Below are positions 1 to 5,300 of a stretch of DNA of 28,123 bases, piece by piece. How positions within the stretch are numbered: the first letter of the stretch is position 1; the number at the start of each line of letters is the position of its first letter. The notes under the pieces were generated by a model. It made no database searches, was not told the origin of the DNA, and worked only from the letters and a program-made list of their open reading frames with translations. Made by a program: the position numbers and the translations under genes. Source of the stretch: Bacillota bacterium (lineage in GTDB: Bacteria > Bacillota > Bacilli > Lactobacillales > Enterococcaceae); contig JAEWFE010000160.1 of assembly GCA_023389005.1 (NCBI GenBank), positions 1 through 28,123 on the forward strand. The letters are read 5' to 3'.

Positions 1-718
1 TATAATACATTAAGCCATCATGTGTTCCTTTTTCTATTCCATCAGGAGTCATCATTTTCCCAGGTTGAGCGGGTAAATATTGACTCAAAAATTGTTTAAA
101 GTTCTTTTCGCCAATGAAGCAAACACCCGTTGAATCTTTTTTCTTGGCAGTTGCTAAACCAGCCTTTTCCGCGATGGCACGCACTTCTTTTTTATCTAAA
201 TGACCAAGCGGGAACATGGTTTTAGACAATTGTTCTTGTGATAACTGACTTAAAAAGTAAGTTTGGTCTTTGTTATTATCATTTCCTCTTAGCATATGCA
301 CAACGCCATTTTCATCACGCTTCACTTGTGCATAATGACCCGTTGCGACATAATCCGCACCTAGTTGCATGGCATAGTCTAAAAAGGCTTTAAACTTAAT
401 TTCCTTGTTACACATGACATCAGGATTTGGGGTACGACCTGCGCGATATTCGGCTAAGAAATATTCAAAAACGCGGTCCCAATATTCTTTTTCAAAATTC
501 ACTGAATAATAGGGAATCCCAATTTGTGAAGCGACTGCCGCAACATCTTTATAATCTTCTGTTGCCGTACAGACACCATTTTCATCGGTATCATCCCAGT
601 TTTTCATGAAGATTCCGATGACATCATAGCCCTGTTCTTTTAATAAAAGGGCAGTAACCGACGAGTCGACCCCGCCACTCATACCTACAACAACACGAAT
701 TTTGCTGTTGTCTTGCAT
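1..718 (-). CDS. mnmA: tRNA-specific 2-thiouridylase MnmA (5' part; runs off the window)
   Basis: MnmA activates U34 of tRNA Lys/Glu/Gln with ATP and inserts sulfur to give 2-thiouridine, in the cytosol. I translated the reverse strand from the ATG at 718; 239 codons are visible of the roughly 370 usual for the family, and the frame is open to the window edge. The ATP-pyrophosphatase loop SGGVDSS is at residues 14-20. The first catalytic cysteine lies in PNPDVMCN (C103) and the second in STGVC (C200), so the visible part looks intact. It is a chromosomal housekeeping gene and therefore marks host DNA beside the transfer module. The protein is close to what I recall of the Enterococcus faecalis enzyme, which is the main basis for the taxonomic guess. 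A GGTGAT sequence just upstream can serve as ribosome binding site. Confidence 0.97.
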   Translation of the reverse strand, partial: MQDNSKIRVVVGMSGGVDSSVTALLLKEQGYDVIGIFMKNWDDTDENGVCTATEDYKDVAAVASQIGIPYYSVNFEKEYWDRVFEYFLAEYRAGRTPNPDVMCNKEIKFKAFLDYAMQLGADYVATGHYAQVKRDENGVVHMLRGNDNNKDQTYFLSQLSQEQLSKTMFPLGHLDKKEVRAIAEKAGLATAKKKDSTGVCFIGEKNFKQFLSQYLPAQPGKMMTPDGIEKGTHDGLMYY

Positions 719-793
719 AAAAAATCACCATCATTTCTTTATAGATTCTGAAATCTACTACGATTGAAGGTCGCATTATTTTCAGTAAATTTC

Positions 794-799
794 ATTATA
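794..799 (-). promoter_or_regulatory. Possible -10 box for mnmA
   Basis: The minus strand reads TATAAT here, about 75 nt upstream of the mnmA start. No good -35 box sits at 16-18 nt, so this is a weak assignment based on the -10 alone. Confidence 0.35.
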
Positions 800-883
800 A
801 CGCAATTTTCCCCAACATGCACGAAAAAAATCGCAGTACGTGTGTGTCTGAATTTTAGTTATGATGAATTTCGATGAATAAAT

Positions 884-935
884 TAAAAGAGGATAAGAAA
901 GTGCAAAATTTGGAGATTGCCTCTTGCTTATCCTC
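884..935 (-). terminator. Terminator-like hairpin of transcript A-
   Basis: GAGGATAAG at 889-897 pairs with CTTATCCTC at 927-935. On the minus strand it is followed by TTTTAATTTA. The loop is long (29 nt), which lowers confidence. The right arm overlaps the -35 box of the plus-strand promoter. Confidence 0.4.
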
Positions 936-952
936 ATAAACTTCTTTATAAT
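924..952 (+). promoter_or_regulatory. Plus-strand sigma-70 promoter of small RNA A+
   Basis: TTGCTT at 924-929, a 17-nt spacer and a perfect TATAAT at 947-952. The start of transcription is expected near 959. The -10 box is the left arm of a 12-bp perfect inverted repeat (946-957 with 1029-1040), whose right arm holds the -10 box of a facing promoter. Confidence 0.65.
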
Positions 953-958
953 TAGAGT

Positions 959-1025
959 TGAGTTAAGCAAGTAGCATTTGCTTAATTTGTAAGGTGAGGA
1001 ATATGCAGTTCCTTGCCTTTTTCTT
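959..1025 (+). ncRNA. Predicted small RNA A+ (about 65 nt)
   Basis: Predicted only from the promoter and folding. The RNA would begin near 959, form hairpin 1 (961-970 with 978-987; core AAGCAA/TTGCTT, 7-nt loop), then the sequence AGGTGAGG (992-999), and end in hairpin 2 (991-1001 with 1009-1019, 11 bp with two G-U pairs) followed by a T-rich tail, typical of a rho-independent terminator. Hairpin 1 and AGGTGAGG recur in the same order in a second predicted RNA at 6768-6832. No match to a known riboswitch was recognised. It is fully complementary to the facing transcript A-, an arrangement usual for antisense control RNAs and type I antitoxins. Confidence 0.5.
991..1024 (+). terminator. Rho-independent terminator of small RNA A+
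   Basis: An 11-bp stem (991-1001 with 1009-1019), 7-nt loop, then CCTTTTTCTT. Its left arm includes the purine-rich AAGGTGAGG. Confidence 0.55.
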
Positions 1026-1033
1026 ATGCTCTA

Positions 1034-1062
1034 ATTATAACCTATTTTTCCTTGGAAAGCAA
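1034..1062 (-). promoter_or_regulatory. Minus-strand sigma-70 promoter of transcript A-
   Basis: On the minus strand TTGCTT (1057-1062), a 17-nt spacer and TATAAT (1034-1039). The -35, -10 and spacing are identical to those of the plus-strand promoter at 924-952, and the two face each other with 81 bp between the -10 boxes. Confidence 0.6.
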
Positions 1063-1071
1063 TGAAAAGCG

Positions 1072-1082
1072 TTGATTTATCA
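1072..1082. repeat. Possible target-site duplication, left copy
   Basis: TTGATTTATCA here is repeated exactly at 2471-2481. The inner edges of the two copies carry the terminal inverted repeat TGTTTTTT, so together they delimit a 1388-bp insertion sequence. Confidence 0.5.
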
Positions 1083-1089
1083 TGTTTTT

Positions 1090-2382
1090 TTATATTTTAA
1101 TCCACCCACTATAATCTATCTTATAAGCTGATTCTTTAATATTCTTTTTCCCTCTTGTGTATACATTTGATTTTGCAGCTGAAAATCCTTTGAGTTGCAT
1201 TTTAATGTAACCGCCTCTCCATTCGCCAAAAAACAAATCATCAAGTTGGTTCTGACCAACATCTATAATCATCCTTGCCATAGTTGACGCACCTTTTATC
1301 GACCATTTCATTTTTCTATGCTTCATTCGATTGGTAATTTTACAGTGCTGAGATTCCATCACACCTATTCCTTCATGTGATAAGCCACGTTTACATGCTG
1401 GTAACGTATACTGAAAATTGGTTAGAATCCGTTTTGATATATCCCAAAATCTTTGTAATATTTTTTCGTCCGTTATCATAGATTCAAAAGTATCAAAAAC
1501 TGTTTTTAAATTTTTACGACTATGCGTCTTTATTGCTTCAATAGCTTTATTTTTTAAAGTTGGAAAATTATTAAAAATTCTTTTGATCGACTCGTTTACA
1601 TGATATACATCGTAAAAATGCTCGTGTTTACAACCAAAAGTTTTAACCAATTCCTTGAAAGTATACGCTGTATAACCTTTTCCCATGTCCGAATTAGTAA
1701 TTATCAAGCTATCTTCATCAAATTCATATGTATTGTATAGATAATCCAAAACCAATTTCCTTGCTGCTTTATTACTGCTAGATATAATTTCATGCTTATT
1801 TATCAATGTATTTCTATTATATTTCTTTTCAACACCCTCGTGAATAACAAAATGTGCTAATTCAGTGCGGTTTTTCTCATCTTTTAATGGTGTTTTAACT
1901 ATAACGCCATCTCCTTCAATATACAATTTATCCACTTTTTTTCTTTTGAGAATTTCTTCATCTTTTAACAATTCGAATTCATCTTTTGCAGCGTATATTT
2001 CATCCACCATTTTTCTTACTTTTAACACGGTATCTTTTGTTATATGGATACCTTTTGTTTCTTCGATTGTACTAGCTACCGCACGATAAGTCATTTGAGT
2101 TGCCAATTTAGCTATCAAGTAGCATATTTCCTTACTATATCTAGCATAGGGAAGTAGTCCTAATACTTGATCCACAGGATAACAATATTCATTGTCCTTT
2201 TTATAGCAGCGTCTACTAAAAGTCATTTCTCCAAAAGTGAAAATAACTGTTCGAGTAGCCGTTTTAACGTATTTCCATCCACTCGCTCTCAACTCATTTG
2301 CTTTTTGATTTTCAATTTGCTTAATTTTCATTAAAAAGTCATTTTCGATTAATTGCTTTGTATTGATTAATGTTTCTTCCAT
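1090..2382 (-). CDS. ISLre2-family transposase (UPF0236)
   Basis: A 430-residue protein of the ISLre2/UPF0236 transposase family, which moves the element by a DDE-type cut-and-paste reaction. The basic C-terminal region GVMESQHCKITNRMKHRKMKWS is in two stretches the family signature I recognise (around residues 345-370). Acidic residues that could form the active site occur in YIEGDG (near residue 155), ITNSDMGKGY and the downstream DVYH segment. The length is normal for the family, there is no internal stop, and so the gene looks complete and possibly active. AAGGGG lies just upstream of the ATG as ribosome binding site, and a good promoter is inside the right end of the element. Confidence 0.88.
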   Translation of the reverse strand: MEETLINTKQLIENDFLMKIKQIENQKANELRASGWKYVKTATRTVIFTFGEMTFSRRCYKKDNEYCYPVDQVLGLLPYARYSKEICYLIAKLATQMTYRAVASTIEETKGIHITKDTVLKVRKMVDEIYAAKDEFELLKDEEILKRKKVDKLYIEGDGVIVKTPLKDEKNRTELAHFVIHEGVEKKYNRNTLINKHEIISSSNKAARKLVLDYLYNTYEFDEDSLIITNSDMGKGYTAYTFKELVKTFGCKHEHFYDVYHVNESIKRIFNNFPTLKNKAIEAIKTHSRKNLKTVFDTFESMITDEKILQRFWDISKRILTNFQYTLPACKRGLSHEGIGVMESQHCKITNRMKHRKMKWSIKGASTMARMIIDVGQNQLDDLFFGEWRGGYIKMQLKGFSAAKSNVYTRGKKNIKESAYKIDYSGWIKI

Positions 2383-2415
2383 TCTTCAAACCCCTTATTA
2401 TCAAATAACAAAGCA

Positions 2416-2444
2416 ATTATATTAATGACTTCTTCGTTATTCAA
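2416..2444 (-). promoter_or_regulatory. Promoter of the ISLre2 transposase
   Basis: On the minus strand TTGAAT (2439-2444), a 17-nt spacer and TATAAT (2416-2421), followed by AAGGGG and the transposase ATG at 2382. It lies inside the proposed right end of the insertion sequence. Confidence 0.6.
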
Positions 2445-2470
2445 AAATCACTTTTCTACAACAAAAAACA

Positions 2471-2481
2471 TTGATTTATCA
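2471..2481. repeat. Possible target-site duplication, right copy
   Basis: Exact copy of the 11-bp sequence at 1072-1082, directly next to the proposed right end of the insertion sequence. Confidence 0.5.
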
Positions 2482-2504
2482 GCCATGTTATACTGTTTTT
2501 ATAG

Positions 2505-2510
2505 TATAAT
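2505..2510 (+). promoter_or_regulatory. -10 box of the holin-like toxin mRNA
   Basis: A perfect TATAAT; no clear -35 box at the usual distance. The box overlaps a small inverted repeat (TTATAC at 2488-2493, GTATAA at 2504-2509) that could be an operator. The insertion sequence ends only about 35 bp upstream and may have changed upstream promoter sequence. Confidence 0.5.
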
Positions 2511-2616
2511 AATCAGTGGGATAGAAAGTTATGACGGCTGCAAATCTCTTTTGAAAGGAATGATGCCTATGAGCGTAAAAAACTCTGCTCACATTCTAAA
2601 GAAAGGATATTGCAAG

Positions 2617-2700
2617 ATGTCTGTTTATGAAGCACTAAGCTTAATGATTGCTTTTGCAACGTTGATTGTGCTAGTAAACAATAAAGACAATAAAAAATAG
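2617..2700 (+). CDS. Type I toxin, putative holin-like (Hol_Tox family), 27 residues
   Basis: The peptide starts MSVYEALSLMIAFATL and ends in a charged lysine-rich tail (NNKDNKK): one membrane helix followed by a basic end. This is the pattern of the putative holin-like toxin family (MS-[VT]-[YF]-E-[AT]-L start), small membrane-acting toxins of type I systems. I chose the ATG at 2617, not an upstream in-frame ATG, because GAAAGGA (2601-2607) sits 9 nt before it and the family always begins at this MSVYEAL. It is the only plus-strand protein gene supported in the window. A convergent antisense RNA overlaps its 3' end, as expected for repression by RNA pairing. Such loci are common on enterococcal plasmids and chromosomes as stabilisation modules. 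Confidence 0.82.
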   Translation: MSVYEALSLMIAFATLIVLVNNKDNKK

Positions 2701-2735
2701 CCGTCCACTAACTTTTCGCAGAGTTTGGATGGCTA
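2692..2735 (-). terminator. Terminator of the antisense RNA
   Basis: Stem TAGCCATCCA/TGGACGGCTA (2726-2735 with 2698-2707, one G-U pair) followed on the minus strand by TTTTTT (2692-2697). The T-run lies over the last lysine codons of the toxin gene. Confidence 0.7.
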
Positions 2736-2778
2736 TCTGTCATTAATTATGCGACCGTCTTAAACGGACTATCTCTCA

Positions 2779-2807
2779 GAGGGACTGTTAGCAGCAGTTC
2801 CTCTTTT
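2779..2807 (+). terminator. Terminator of the toxin mRNA
   Basis: Nine-base-pair stem GAGGGACTG (2779-2787) with CAGTTCCTC (2795-2803), one G-U pair, followed by TTTT on the plus strand. Confidence 0.6.
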
Positions 2808-2814
2808 CGTATCT

Positions 2815-2820
2815 ATTGTA
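2815..2820 (-). promoter_or_regulatory. Extended -10 promoter of the antisense RNA
   Basis: On the minus strand TATGGTACAAT: a TG extension one base before TACAAT. No good -35 box is visible, as is typical when the extended -10 is present. Confidence 0.5.
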
Positions 2821-2854
2821 CCATACTTAGCTAAAAAATTCATTCTGTTTACTC

Positions 2855-2879
2855 AAAAAAAGTAGAAACTTCTACTTTT
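2855..2879 (-). terminator. Terminator after the relaxase gene, formed by the 24-bp repeat family
   Basis: On the minus strand AAAAGTAGA pairs with TCTACTTTT (9 bp, 4-nt loop) and is followed by a run of T. It begins directly after the relaxase stop codon and ends the long minus-strand transfer operon. Confidence 0.55.
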
Positions 2880-2925
2880 CTACTTGTAGAATTTTCTACT
2901 TTTCTCTTTTTCTACTTTTTGATTT
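2858..2925 (-). repeat. 24-bp repeat family, copy a (relaxase 3' end)
   Basis: The minus strand has variants of AAAGTAGAAAATTCTACAAG. The repeat runs across the relaxase stop codon: here it is read in a frame that gives SRKFYK and the TAG stop, unlike the KVENSTSR frame used in two other genes. About 45 bp match copy d (13043-13093) with one difference. Confidence 0.85.
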
Positions 2926-4610
2926 TCTTTTCCTTGTATTGCTGCATATTTCAATTCATGGTACTTTTCCAAATCTTTTACCGTCTCATTAAAAGTATCA
3001 TACAAAAATTGTCTTTGCTGCTTGGTTGCTTCAATTAGGGAATTAATTTTATCAATTGAAAGCAGCTGCATTCCCTTCTCTTCAAGTTGACTTTTCAATT
3101 GCTGCTTCTCTAATTCATCATCTGTCATCTCAATTTGATAAATAATTTTTCCTTGATCCGTTTGCATTTCAATCAGCAGATCGATTTCTTTTAATCTGGA
3201 TTTTGCTTCAGTCAACGCTTCCTCTAATTTTCTTTCCATGTTTCCAGTTTGAGTCGCCGTAATATCATGTTTAGCTAGAAAGTTAATAGCGTCCACTAGT
3301 TGATGTATCGTTTCAATTACAGGTTCCTTTTGAATTGGCACCTTACCATTATATAGAGTAAGCTGCTTCATCAATGTTTCTCCATTCATATATCGTCTGC
3401 GTTTTTCTTCATTTTCGCTGATAAAGTAAAAGGTATCTTTGCGTTTAAAGTAAAACTGATAATCACCATTTTCTAAGCGATCCACTTTATATCCACCAAT
3501 AAAGATTTGTCCTCTACTTGCTAATCCATAATCAACATTCAAATAAATCCCTTTATCTGTCACATGATGAATTTGCCAGGATTCAATCGTTAGCTGATAA
3601 TCAAAATCATCTTTTGCAGCTATTTCTTTTTCTTCATAAACGGCAAGGACTTCATCAATCGAAAAAGTAATATCATTATTTGCTAGTTGCTTAATTATTT
3701 CTGTTTCGTTGTATTTTTCTGGATTGCTCTTATCTAAATTTCTTCCCCTTGTCCATTTGATTTGTGGCTCATCTAGTAATTTGAACTTAGTCCATTTTCC
3801 TGAAGTATCGATTTCAAGATTGAGTGCTTTTGCCTTTTCTAAAAAATCAAACCAGTTGTGTGAGTGGCTAATTAAAAAATCTAAACGTGATTGTATTTTT
3901 GTTTTAAAAATGGATTCCGTTTGCCACATTGTGTATTTTTTGTGCGAATTTTTAGGTGACTTTTCTATGATTTTCGCACCATACTTACTCGCAATCTTAT
4001 CTGAGATTTGTTCAAATAATTCTTTGGTATAATCTTTATTCTTACCGCTTTTCTGTTTCGCAATTTTCCAGGGCATTTGTTTTCCAGTCACCGAGTTAGT
4101 AGAATTGACCACGATATGATTATGAATATGTTTTTTGTCTACGTGAGTTGCAATCACAAACTCGTATTCTCCACCCGTAAACTCCAACATGGTTTTGCGA
4201 CCAATTTCGTGTATCTGTTCTGGTGTCAAATTATCGTCCGGCGAAAAGGATTGGATTAAATGATGTGCAAGCACACGCTGACCACGACCATCTATATTTT
4301 CGATACTCTCTTGATTTAATTTCAACAGATTTTGTTTTTCATCAAATATAATGTAAGTGCCTTTTTTCTTGTCGTGTAATTCTTTTGTGGCTAGAAATTC
4401 ATCCATTGCATTGTAAACATCATTAATTAAATAGCCACTTACTAATTGCTTATTGAGTGTCTTATTATCATTCATAACGTATTGAAAGAGATTGTCTAAG
4501 TCACTTCTTTCTTTGCCAGTCACTAATGTTTTGGTAGCGTCCTCTACATAATCATTCAGTCGATTTAAATGTTTCATCTTGTGCACCTGGTAGTGTTTCG
4601 TATAAACCAT
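2880..4610 (-). CDS. pcfG: Conjugative relaxase, MOB-P family (PcfG-like)
   Basis: The relaxase nicks one strand at oriT by a tyrosine attack, stays attached to the 5' end and pilots the strand through the secretion channel. The 576-residue protein starts MVYTKH, typical of this family; Tyr21 in NDYVEDATKT is the likely nucleophile (motif I). The metal-binding triad is the three-histidine motif HIHNH at residues 161-165. The C-terminal half is rich in charged helices and probably coiled. The start overlaps the upstream pcfF-like gene by 59 bp and has only a weak ribosome site, so translation is likely coupled. The last residues (KSRKFYK) and the stop codon come from the 24-bp repeat family, which may have replaced the original end. 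Confidence 0.93.
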   Translation of the reverse strand: MVYTKHYQVHKMKHLNRLNDYVEDATKTLVTGKERSDLDNLFQYVMNDNKTLNKQLVSGYLINDVYNAMDEFLATKELHDKKKGTYIIFDEKQNLLKLNQESIENIDGRGQRVLAHHLIQSFSPDDNLTPEQIHEIGRKTMLEFTGGEYEFVIATHVDKKHIHNHIVVNSTNSVTGKQMPWKIAKQKSGKNKDYTKELFEQISDKIASKYGAKIIEKSPKNSHKKYTMWQTESIFKTKIQSRLDFLISHSHNWFDFLEKAKALNLEIDTSGKWTKFKLLDEPQIKWTRGRNLDKSNPEKYNETEIIKQLANNDITFSIDEVLAVYEEKEIAAKDDFDYQLTIESWQIHHVTDKGIYLNVDYGLASRGQIFIGGYKVDRLENGDYQFYFKRKDTFYFISENEEKRRRYMNGETLMKQLTLYNGKVPIQKEPVIETIHQLVDAINFLAKHDITATQTGNMERKLEEALTEAKSRLKEIDLLIEMQTDQGKIIYQIEMTDDELEKQQLKSQLEEKGMQLLSIDKINSLIEATKQQRQFLYDTFNETVKDLEKYHELKYAAIQGKENQKVEKEKSRKFYK

Positions 4611-4962
4611 TTTGCCAATTTTTCCTTTCTTCTCTTTTATTTTCTTTCAATGCAGCTTCCACTAATTCTTTCATGTAATTAACGTTTTGTTTAATCTCTT
4701 GAATATCCTCATTCGAGATTTCATCAAAGTAGTGTGCGAGCTTGGCAATCTGATTGATATTATTTCCCACACGATTAATCTGACCATTTAACTTCTTTAA
4801 TTCTGAGTAATCGACCATTTTAACTTCGCCAGTGATTAACATGATCCGTGCAAAATTTTGAAAATTGTTGAAGGGACTTTGCTCTACTTTTTTTCTGATA
4901 AATTTATCTTCTTCTGCTGTTAAGCGAATGATTTTCTGTATATTTCTATTCCTATTTACCAT
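4552..4962 (-). CDS. pcfF: Relaxosome accessory protein, MobC/PcfF-like
   Basis: Small DNA-binding partner that binds oriT next to the nick site and recruits the relaxase. The N-terminal part (IQKIIRLTAEEDKFIRKKVE) has the look of a ribbon-helix-helix DNA-binding segment, followed by a MobC-type region (LKKLNGQINRVGNNINQIAKLA, in short pieces) and a lysine-rich end; about 136 residues. I prefer the ATG at 4962 (MVNRN...) because GGAGGAG lies upstream, although the spacing of about 12 nt is long; the ATG at 4983 would put that sequence inside the gene and has no ribosome site of its own. The gene follows the oriT-like region and overlaps the relaxase gene. Confidence 0.85.
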   Translation of the reverse strand: MVNRNRNIQKIIRLTAEEDKFIRKKVEQSPFNNFQNFARIMLITGEVKMVDYSELKKLNGQINRVGNNINQIAKLAHYFDEISNEDIQEIKQNVNYMKELVEAALKENKREERKNWQNGLYETLPGAQDETFKSTE

Positions 4963-4984
4963 TTTCTTTTTACTCTCCTCCATT

Positions 4985-5180
4985 AATTTTGCGTCGGGGA
5001 CAAACGGTCTTTTTCCCCGAACCCCTTTTGACGAAAATCAGGAAAAACAAATTTTTTCCTCGCTACGCTTCACCTTTTGCGAGCATAGTATATGGATAGC
5101 CATATACGATTTTCCACGCTCATCACCAAAATCAAAATGATGAGCGCAGAAGTTTTGGGGAGTCCCCCAATCCCCCAATT
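4985..5180. other. Probable origin of transfer (oriT)
   Basis: A mostly non-coding region directly upstream of the PcfF/PcfG-like genes, where MOB-P systems keep oriT. It holds four inverted repeats: 5040-5047/5053-5060 (AGGAAAAA), 5088-5095/5100-5107 (GTATATGG), 5117-5125/5138-5146 (CGCTCATCA, 12-nt loop) and 5155-5160/5165-5170 (TTGGGG), plus a direct repeat TCCCCCAA at 5163 and 5171. CTTCACCTTTTGC (5068-5080), 7 nt after the first inverted repeat, resembles the nick region of IncP plasmids, which has an inverted repeat followed by CTTCACCTATCCTG; the shared part is CTTCACCT. The nick position itself is inference. Confidence 0.7.
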
Positions 5181-5184
5181 TGAA

Positions 5185-5300
5185 TTATTCATTTGCCTCT
5201 TTTAACATAAAATCCTCTAAAGTTTGAATATCTAATTTTGAATTTCTCGTCCGCATACGACTGACTGTTTTTGTTCTATTTTCGTTTACGGACGTTTGCC
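5185..5300 (-). other. Candidate -1 frameshift extension of the upstream gene (38 codons)
   Basis: An open -1 frame starts inside the end of the 5286-6698 gene and runs 38 codons past the shift site, ending with TLEDFMLKEANE and TAA at 5185. The slip site would be C CCA AAA (5301-5307, minus strand), a heptamer of the X XXY YYZ type. Six nt later comes a GC-rich stem CGTCCG/CGGACG (5289-5294 with 5248-5253; 8 bp if one G-U and one more pair are added). The only internal ATG (5256; a 23-residue ORF) has no ribosome binding site. The alternatives are a mutational frameshift that shortened the gene, or a chance open frame. Confidence 0.35.

Larger units (their letters stand above)
882..1027 (-). 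ncRNA. Predicted facing transcript A- (about 140 nt)
   Basis: The minus-strand promoter at 1034-1062 would start an RNA near 1027 that runs through the whole of A+ and ends at the hairpin 889-897/927-935 (9-bp perfect stem, GAGGATAAG) followed on the minus strand by TTTTAATTTATT. A long RNA overlapped by a short convergent antisense RNA resembles type I toxin-antitoxin loci or copy-control RNAs. I see no convincing toxin reading frame: a minus-strand ORF (782-970) covers part of it but lacks a good ribosome binding site and a recognisable family. Function unknown. Confidence 0.4.
1083..2470 (-). mobile_element. ISLre2-family insertion sequence (about 1.39 kb)
   Basis: The element holds one transposase gene filling almost its whole length. 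Proposed ends: the left end begins TGTTTTTT at 1083 and the right end is its exact inverse (AAAAAACA ending at 2470), immediately flanked by an 11-bp direct repeat. The transposase stop codon lies only about 7 bp inside the left end. The terminal match is short (8 bp) and ISLre2 members usually give shorter duplications, so the exact borders are inference. The insertion sits between the small-RNA pair and the holin-like toxin gene. Confidence 0.6.
2692..2808 (-). ncRNA. Antisense RNA antitoxin of the holin-like toxin
   Basis: Predicted from signals: a minus-strand extended -10 promoter (2815-2820) gives a start near 2808, and a strong terminator lies at 2692-2735, so the RNA is about 115 nt. 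It is entirely complementary to the 3' part of the toxin mRNA, beginning at the toxin mRNA's own terminator. This convergent overlap is the standard type I toxin-antitoxin layout. Exact ends are inference. Confidence 0.6.

Noticed and set aside
782..970. Minus-strand 62-residue ORF upstream of mnmA
   Set aside because: No ribosome binding site, no recognisable family, and it overlaps the predicted terminator and RNA pair; it is most likely non-coding.
946..1040. Purine-type or other metabolite riboswitch (three stems, two 7-nt loops with possible loop-loop pairing)
   Set aside because: The joining sequences do not match the purine riboswitch core on either strand, the closing stem contains promoter -10 boxes, and no gene follows in a suitable place.
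2425..2700. Full 91-residue reading of the plus-strand toxin ORF
   Set aside because: The upstream part crosses the insertion-sequence end and the promoter; the family start MSVYEAL at 2617 has its own ribosome site.
3709..4259. Plus-strand ORFs inside the relaxase gene (and similar ones under other transfer genes)
   Set aside because: They are antisense shadows of strongly supported minus-strand genes, with no ribosome sites or family features.
5185..5256. Separate 23-residue gene starting at the ATG at 5256
   Set aside because: No ribosome binding site and the ATG is at the edge of the stem; a frameshift extension or a relic explains it better.
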